Shown: positions 51,552 to 56,106 of the stretch, piece after piece
How positions within the stretch are numbered: position 1 is the first letter of the stretch
Layout of the letters: each line of letters opens with the position of its first letter
NCBI RefSeq assembly: GCF_025847235.1
Contig: NZ_JAOZEW010000031.1
Coordinates: 1 to 56,106 of the forward strand
Source of the DNA: Flavobacterium shii
GTDB taxonomy: Bacteria > Bacteroidota > Bacteroidia > Flavobacteriales > Flavobacteriaceae
Direction: 5' to 3'
Length of the DNA stretch: 56,106 nucleotides
The notes under the pieces: model-generated
The model's database searches: none
The model's input: only the letters and a program-made list of their open reading frames with translations
Told to the model about the DNA's origin: nothing
Made by a program: the position numbers and the translations under genes

Positions 51552-51578
51552 GTTATAAGTTATATTTTGACTTATAAC
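51552..51578. promoter_or_regulatory. GTTATAAGT/ACTTATAAC inverted repeat before the plus-strand kinase
   Basis: Perfect 9-bp arms at 51552-51560 and 51570-51578 are separated by nine bases and end 18 bases before the TTG start at 51597. The arms share ATAAGT/ACTTAT with the sites at 50106-50138 and 50243-50271. They may bind the NarL-type regulator encoded downstream, or another dimeric protein. Confidence 0.45.
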
Positions 51579-51596
51579 GGTAATAAAATATAAATT

Positions 51597-53348
51597 TTGA
51601 TTAAAAAGAGCTTGATAAGAAATACGTTTAGTTTTAAAAAACTAAAGTTTGAACATAGAAAAATAATACATTATACTTTATTGGCATGTGTTATTCTTTT
51701 ACAAATTACTGCTGTTGTAATTTGGCATAATGAAACGAGCAATGAAGCCAAAATTGCAAAATATTTTAATTCATTAAACTATTTAGACAATATAAAGCAA
51801 CTTACAGGTGAGGTTAATAATTCATTTATTAATTCTCAAAAGTATTTTAACGACTACATTAGTAATAAAGACGAAGCTTCATTAAAAAAATATTCGGCCT
51901 CATTAGTCGAAACGGGGCAATTAGTAGATAAACTAAGTGCCGAAACTGCAAATAATAAGGAATTTAATACCCTATTACAGGAAAAGAATAAGTCCGAAGC
52001 TAATATTATAGCTTTAAAATCGACTATAGATTCTATTATTGTTTTTCAAACCGATCCAAAGAATGATAAAACTTCTGATTTATTAGATTTTAAAAAATTT
52101 GAATACAAGAAAATTTTAGACAGCATTAAAACCGATTCCTATATGAAGATTGACAGTGTATCCCGAAAAGGACTTTTTTCGAGATTAGGAGATGCACTTG
52201 CCGGGAAAATGGACATACAAAAAGAACAGTTAAAAATCATTGTAACCATGAAATACAACGATAAACTGGTATCTGGGAGTATTGAAGACCAAATAAAAAA
52301 CGTATTTATAACGACCAATAAATATTACGAAAAACAATTTAATAATTTAAAGAAATCTTTTTCCAGTTTAAGAGAGCAAGACTTAAAACTGACGGAGCTA
52401 AACAACAAACTGATAAATTTAAGTGCCGAAATATTGCCTAATTATAGTGATCCGGCAAATACACTTCAGGCTGACACCAAAAAGCAATTAAAAGAACAAT
52501 ATAAATCAAATATTAAAGTTAGGAATTATACTTTATTGATACTCATCATATTAATGTTTATTATATCAATTATAATTTTCAGCTTTACAAGAATGGCTTT
52601 TGGATATGAAAAAAGGTTAACTATTGCTCAAAATAAAATACGACAAAGCTTAAACTTTAAAAATAGAATCATGGGAATGATAAGCCACGAAATTAGATCA
52701 CCTCTAAGCATCATTTCTATATATAGTAAGAAAATAAGTTCCTCTGTAAAAGATCCCGAGATAAAAGATACTTTCAAATCTATTCAATTTACAACCAATT
52801 CATTACTTCTTTTGTCAAATCAGATTTTGGAATATTCCAAAGAAGAGAATTATAAGCCTGAACTAAAAAGTAAAAACTTTTATTTAAAAACCGAGATAAA
52901 TCAAATTATAGCTTCATTATCATCATTGGTAGAAAGTAAGGGGAATAAAATAAAGGTAAAATCCAACTTAAATTCCGATTACGAAGTTTATTCAGATGCT
53001 ACAAAAATTCATCAACTCTTTTATAATATTGTTGGTAATGCAAATAAATTTACAGAAAACGGACTTATATCGATCAACATTGACCTTGAAAATATTTCGG
53101 ATTACGAGCAAAATCTAAAAATAGAAATTCAGGATAATGGATTAGGTATTCCCGAAAAGGATCTTAAAAATATATTCGAATTATATTATCAAGGAACGAT
53201 ATCGGGCAATATTAATGATTTAGGAGCTGGATTAGGCTTAAACTTATGCAAAGAAATAGTCGAATTATTTGACGGAGAAATTAATGTTGAAAGCGAAGAA
53301 GGAAAAGGCACAAAAGTTGTATTCAATTTGATACTAAGTCAGGTTTAA
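51597..53348 (+). CDS. Membrane histidine kinase with long helical sensor region
   Basis: The 583-residue product starts at a TTG (51597). It has a first membrane helix at about residues 27-44, then about 270 extracytoplasmic residues that look entirely alpha-helical and coiled-coil-like. These include repeated Lys/Asn/Glu-rich stretches such as FINSQKYFNDYISNKDEASLKKY, and no recognisable sensor fold. A second helix (about 315-333) leads to HisKA with H364 in GMISHEIRSPLS and HATPase with QLFYNIVGNANKFTENG, DNGLGIPEKD and GAGLGLNLCKEIVELF. It lies 60 bases before the NarL-type regulator and is its likely partner. Such pairing of a HisKA-type kinase with a LuxR/NarL regulator is less usual than with OmpR-type regulators. 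The ligand is unknown. Confidence 0.92.
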   Translation: MIKKSLIRNTFSFKKLKFEHRKIIHYTLLACVILLQITAVVIWHNETSNEAKIAKYFNSLNYLDNIKQLTGEVNNSFINSQKYFNDYISNKDEASLKKYSASLVETGQLVDKLSAETANNKEFNTLLQEKNKSEANIIALKSTIDSIIVFQTDPKNDKTSDLLDFKKFEYKKILDSIKTDSYMKIDSVSRKGLFSRLGDALAGKMDIQKEQLKIIVTMKYNDKLVSGSIEDQIKNVFITTNKYYEKQFNNLKKSFSSLREQDLKLTELNNKLINLSAEILPNYSDPANTLQADTKKQLKEQYKSNIKVRNYTLLILIILMFIISIIIFSFTRMAFGYEKRLTIAQNKIRQSLNFKNRIMGMISHEIRSPLSIISIYSKKISSSVKDPEIKDTFKSIQFTTNSLLLLSNQILEYSKEENYKPELKSKNFYLKTEINQIIASLSSLVESKGNKIKVKSNLNSDYEVYSDATKIHQLFYNIVGNANKFTENGLISINIDLENISDYEQNLKIEIQDNGLGIPEKDLKNIFELYYQGTISGNINDLGAGLGLNLCKEIVELFDGEINVESEEGKGTKVVFNLILSQV

Positions 53349-53408
53349 AATACAAAAAGATAAATGCTGTTCTGTAAAACAGGTTTATTATAATTTAATT
53401 TATACACA

Positions 53409-54059
53409 ATGAGTTCATCAAATAGCTATAGTTTTTTAATTGCCGACGATCATGTTGTAGTACGTCAAGGACTTACTTTAATTATAAAGGAGCTATTTTT
53501 AAATGCTACAATTTATAAGGCAGCAAATTTTAAAGATACGTTTAAAGTACTAAATGAAGTCAAAATTGATTTATTGATTTTAGACGTAAATTTTCCAGAC
53601 GGCAATAGCCTGAATATCTTAACAGAAATTAAAACGATTCAGCCCGATATTAAAATATTGATATTTTCAGCTTTCGAAGAGAATATTTATGCCATGAGAT
53701 ATTTAAATGCTGGAGCATCTGGATATCTAACGAAAGAAAGCTCCGAAGAGGAAATGAAACTGGCAATAAATACAATGATTACAACAGGAAAGTATGTTAC
53801 TCAGAATATTAAAGATCGAATTCTTGATTCTTATATTTCAAAGAAACCTACTAATCCATTAGAACTATTATCGAACAGAGAAATGGAAGTTGCCCAATTA
53901 CTAGTAAAAGGATATGGTAACCTAGAAATTCTAGAATTATTAAAGATCAAAAAAACGACTGTAAGCACTTACAAAAACCGAATTTTCGAGAAATTGGAAA
54001 TGGAGAATTTGGCCGATCTTATAAAGCTCTTTCAATTGTATCACGACGAAAGCAACTAG
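53409..54059 (+). CDS. NarL/FixJ-family response regulator
   Basis: The 216-residue product has a receiver domain (about 1-125: D15, D16 in IADDHVVVRQG, phosphoacceptor D59 in LILDVNFPDGNS, IFSAFEE, and K near GYLTKESS). A C-terminal LuxR-type helix-turn-helix follows (about 150-212: LLSNREMEVAQLLVKGYGNLEILELLKIKKTTVSTYKNRIFEKL). It follows its probable kinase by 60 bases. Its regulon is unknown; the inverted repeats with ATAAGT arms around the two kinase genes are candidates. The strong hairpin at 54086-54125 ends the transcript. Confidence 0.93.
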   Translation: MSSSNSYSFLIADDHVVVRQGLTLIIKELFLNATIYKAANFKDTFKVLNEVKIDLLILDVNFPDGNSLNILTEIKTIQPDIKILIFSAFEENIYAMRYLNAGASGYLTKESSEEEMKLAINTMITTGKYVTQNIKDRILDSYISKKPTNPLELLSNREMEVAQLLVKGYGNLEILELLKIKKTTVSTYKNRIFEKLEMENLADLIKLFQLYHDESN

Positions 54060-54085
54060 ACTTAATTAAGTTTCAAACTTCAATT

Positions 54086-54125
54086 AATAAGAAAGTCTCC
54101 AATTTTCATTGGAGACTTTCTTATT
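54086..54125. terminator. Terminator between convergent genes
   Basis: AATAAGAAAGTCTCCAAT (54086-54103) and its exact complement (54108-54125) form an 18-bp perfect stem with a four-base loop. It follows the NarL-type regulator by 26 bases and precedes the convergent ABC transporter gene's stop by 43 bases, so it can stop transcription both ways. Confidence 0.85.
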
Positions 54126-54167
54126 AATTCAATTCTTATTAATTGTGAATAATCACTTTGATATAAT

Positions 54168-55955
54168 TTAAGAATTACTAAACTGTAAGTTACTTAGGTT
54201 TTTATACGTTCCGTTTTCTAAAGCAATTAATTCCTGGTGCGTTCCTTGTTCTGAAATTACTCCATTATCAAGAACCAAAATTTGATCGGCGCTACGAATC
54301 GTAGAAAGACGATGCGCAATAATGATACTTGTTCTTCCTTGCATCAAAATCTCTAACGCTTCCTGAACTAGTTTTTCGCTTTCACTATCCAATGACGATG
54401 TTGCTTCATCAAGGATTAGGATACTAGGATTTTTAAGCAATGCACGAGCAATAGCAATGCGCTGGCGTTGTCCACCAGAAAGCTTAATTCCTCTTTCTCC
54501 AACAAGAGTATCGAATCTTTCAGGGAAACCTTCGATAAAATTAAATGCATTGGCTTGTTTTGCTGCCAATAAAATTTCTTCTTCGCTAGCATCTGGTTTT
54601 CCGTAAGCGATATTTTCTCTAATTGTTCCTCCAAATAAAATCACATCTTGGGGAACAATACTCATATTACCTCTTAAGTTTTCCAAATCATAATCATAGA
54701 TATTTTTTCCGTCTACAATTATTTCTCCTGCATCAATATCATAAAAACGAAGCAATAAAGAAGATATTGTTGATTTTCCCGCTCCACTTGGTCCCACAAT
54801 CGCTATCTTCTGACCGAATTTGGCTGTGAAATTAACGTCTTTTAAAACCTTAATCTCTTTTCTTGATGGATAGCTAAATTGTACATTTTTGAAAATAACA
54901 TTTCCTTTTATTTTTTCAACAGAAGTTGCATTTTGATGTGAGTTTATTTTCTCCGGATGTTCATCCAATAATTCAAAAACACGTTCGGTTGCTCCAATAG
55001 CTTTTTGTATTTGAGCATATAATTCGGCAATCCCACCAAAAGAAGCTCCAACAAAAGTAGAGTAGAGGACAAACGAAATTAATTGACCAACACTCATTTC
55101 GCCAGCAATACTCAATTGAACACCATACCAAACAACAGCAACGATTGCTCCAAATAAACAGAAAATAATAAACGAAGCAAAGTAACCTCGGTATTTACCA
55201 CCTTTGATAGCTAGTTTTACAACTTCTTTAATTTTTCCGTTATAACGGGCAATTTCATACCATTCATTTGCGAAAGCTTTTACAATACTTATTCCTTGCA
55301 TTGTTTCCTCGACAATTACCTGACTCTCGGCAACCTGATCTTGTACTTTTTTTGAATATTTACGAATAAAACGACCAAAAATAACTGCTGCAACTGCTAC
55401 AAGCGGAACTACAGAAAGCATTAATAATGTAAGTTTGAAACTTTCGGTAGCCAATAAAATTACACCACCAATGATTAATATAAACTGACGTAAAAACTCT
55501 GCAATTGTAGATGTTAATGTATCTTGAATCTGAGTTATATCGGCACTTATGCGACTATTTAATTCCCCAACACGTTTGTGAGAGAAAAAAGTCATAGGCA
55601 GTTTTACCAGATTACTATAAAGAGCCGAACGAAGATTTGCCAGCGTATTTTCGGTAAAATTTACAAATAATGATAATCTGAAAAAAGAACAAATCGATTG
55701 TAAAAAAAGGATAACAACCAATCCCAGCGCAATCATATTTGCCTCGGAGTTGTCTTTGTTCTTAACGCAATCGATAAGCATTCCAATTAATTTAGGAAAG
55801 GCTAGGGCAGTTGCTCCTGTAAAGAGTAAGAAAACCAATCCAACATAAAATTTCCATTGATGGTTTCCGGCATATTTAAATATTATGGTTGCTTTATTGA
55901 GTGAAGTAGCGGTTATTTTTGATTTGGGTAAATCATTTTCTTTGAATCTTGCCAT
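54168..55955 (-). CDS. ABC exporter, MsbA/MDR type (fused membrane and ATPase domains)
   Basis: The 595-residue product combines a six-helix membrane domain (about 30-325) with a C-terminal ATPase. The Walker A motif is GPSGAGKST, the Q-loop SIVPQDVILFGGTIRENIAYG, the signature LSGGQRQRIAIARALL, Walker B SILILDEATSSLDSES and the H-loop IIIAHRLSTI. This is the half-transporter plan of MsbA and related lipid or drug exporters, which work as homodimers in the inner membrane. All catalytic motifs are intact. It appears monocistronic, and the remaining 151 bases of the window upstream of it hold no gene I can identify. Confidence 0.95.
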   Translation of the reverse strand: MARFKENDLPKSKITATSLNKATIIFKYAGNHQWKFYVGLVFLLFTGATALAFPKLIGMLIDCVKNKDNSEANMIALGLVVILFLQSICSFFRLSLFVNFTENTLANLRSALYSNLVKLPMTFFSHKRVGELNSRISADITQIQDTLTSTIAEFLRQFILIIGGVILLATESFKLTLLMLSVVPLVAVAAVIFGRFIRKYSKKVQDQVAESQVIVEETMQGISIVKAFANEWYEIARYNGKIKEVVKLAIKGGKYRGYFASFIIFCLFGAIVAVVWYGVQLSIAGEMSVGQLISFVLYSTFVGASFGGIAELYAQIQKAIGATERVFELLDEHPEKINSHQNATSVEKIKGNVIFKNVQFSYPSRKEIKVLKDVNFTAKFGQKIAIVGPSGAGKSTISSLLLRFYDIDAGEIIVDGKNIYDYDLENLRGNMSIVPQDVILFGGTIRENIAYGKPDASEEEILLAAKQANAFNFIEGFPERFDTLVGERGIKLSGGQRQRIAIARALLKNPSILILDEATSSLDSESEKLVQEALEILMQGRTSIIIAHRLSTIRSADQILVLDNGVISEQGTHQELIALENGTYKNLSNLQFSNS

Positions 55956-56106
55956 TGTATAGTATTTATAAATGCAAATGTATGACTATAGAGAGTTACT
56001 ACAAAAGAATTGTCCCATTTCGTGAAGTAATTAAAGTATTGAAAAATAAGGAAGTAAAAAAAACGTTAAGATTATTTTAAAAAAGACTTGCAAATACCAA
56101 ATCTAG

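Overview
The window looks like a chromosomal segment of a member of the Bacteroidota, most likely a Flavobacterium or close relative. The evidence is the low G+C content, near absence of Shine-Dalgarno sequences, promoters of the TTG / TAnnTTTG type, a type IX secretion (T9SS) C-terminal signal, two SusC/SusD pairs, a hybrid two-component regulator (HTCS), and families of short dispersed intergenic repeats. I see no rRNA, tRNA, CRISPR array, prophage or complete insertion sequence. Family assignments come from reading motifs, not from database searches.

Layout. (1) 1-2221: accessory-looking small ORFs and a candidate PAAR-like protein of the kind linked to the Bacteroidota type VI secretion system. 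(2) 2386-7343: a large secreted delta-60-repeat protein with a T9SS signal on the minus strand, then an integral membrane protein on the plus strand. (3) 7627-9178: a repeat-rich gap, a one-helix microprotein, and an ArsR regulator with a proline-dehydrogenase-family enzyme. (4) 9238-11910: a LytS/LytTR-type two-component pair and a small outer-membrane beta-barrel protein with a recognisable promoter. (5) 12170-33413: a polysaccharide utilisation locus (PUL): HTCS sensor, surface lipoprotein, SusC, SusD, two GH30 enzymes, GH2, GH27, a fused GH43-GH43 enzyme and a membrane-anchored AraC regulator. The enzyme mix fits a galactan decorated with arabinose, possibly the beta-1,6-galactan side chains of plant arabinogalactan; this is an inference. 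(6) 33705-36104: a second type of TonB-dependent outer-membrane protein. (7) 36158-38936: a TetR regulon of DHA2-type exporter, PaaI-like thioesterase and TetR, each gene preceded by its own copy of an ATACC-N4-GGTAT operator. (8) 38940-40105: degenerate intergenic repeats and a VOC-family protein. (9) 40258-50138: a ten-kilobase minus-strand block in which a Cache-like sensor kinase and a LytTR response regulator bracket a secreted zinc metalloprotease, SusC and SusD. (10) 50243-53348 and onward to 55955: GNAT acetyltransferase, a second membrane kinase with a NarL-type regulator, and an MsbA-like ABC exporter.

The most interesting unit is region 9. The gap between the kinase and the metalloprotease holds two GGAGTGA direct repeats exactly 21 bp apart, the geometry used by LytTR regulators, placed directly upstream of a TTG -33-like element and a poor -7 element. 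A simple reading is that the kinase senses a ligand in the periplasm, activates the LytTR regulator encoded at the other end, and thereby switches on the protease and SusCD genes: in effect a PUL-like system aimed at protein or peptide rather than glycan. A terminator hairpin separates susD from the regulator gene, so the regulator may be made at a different level from the uptake proteins.
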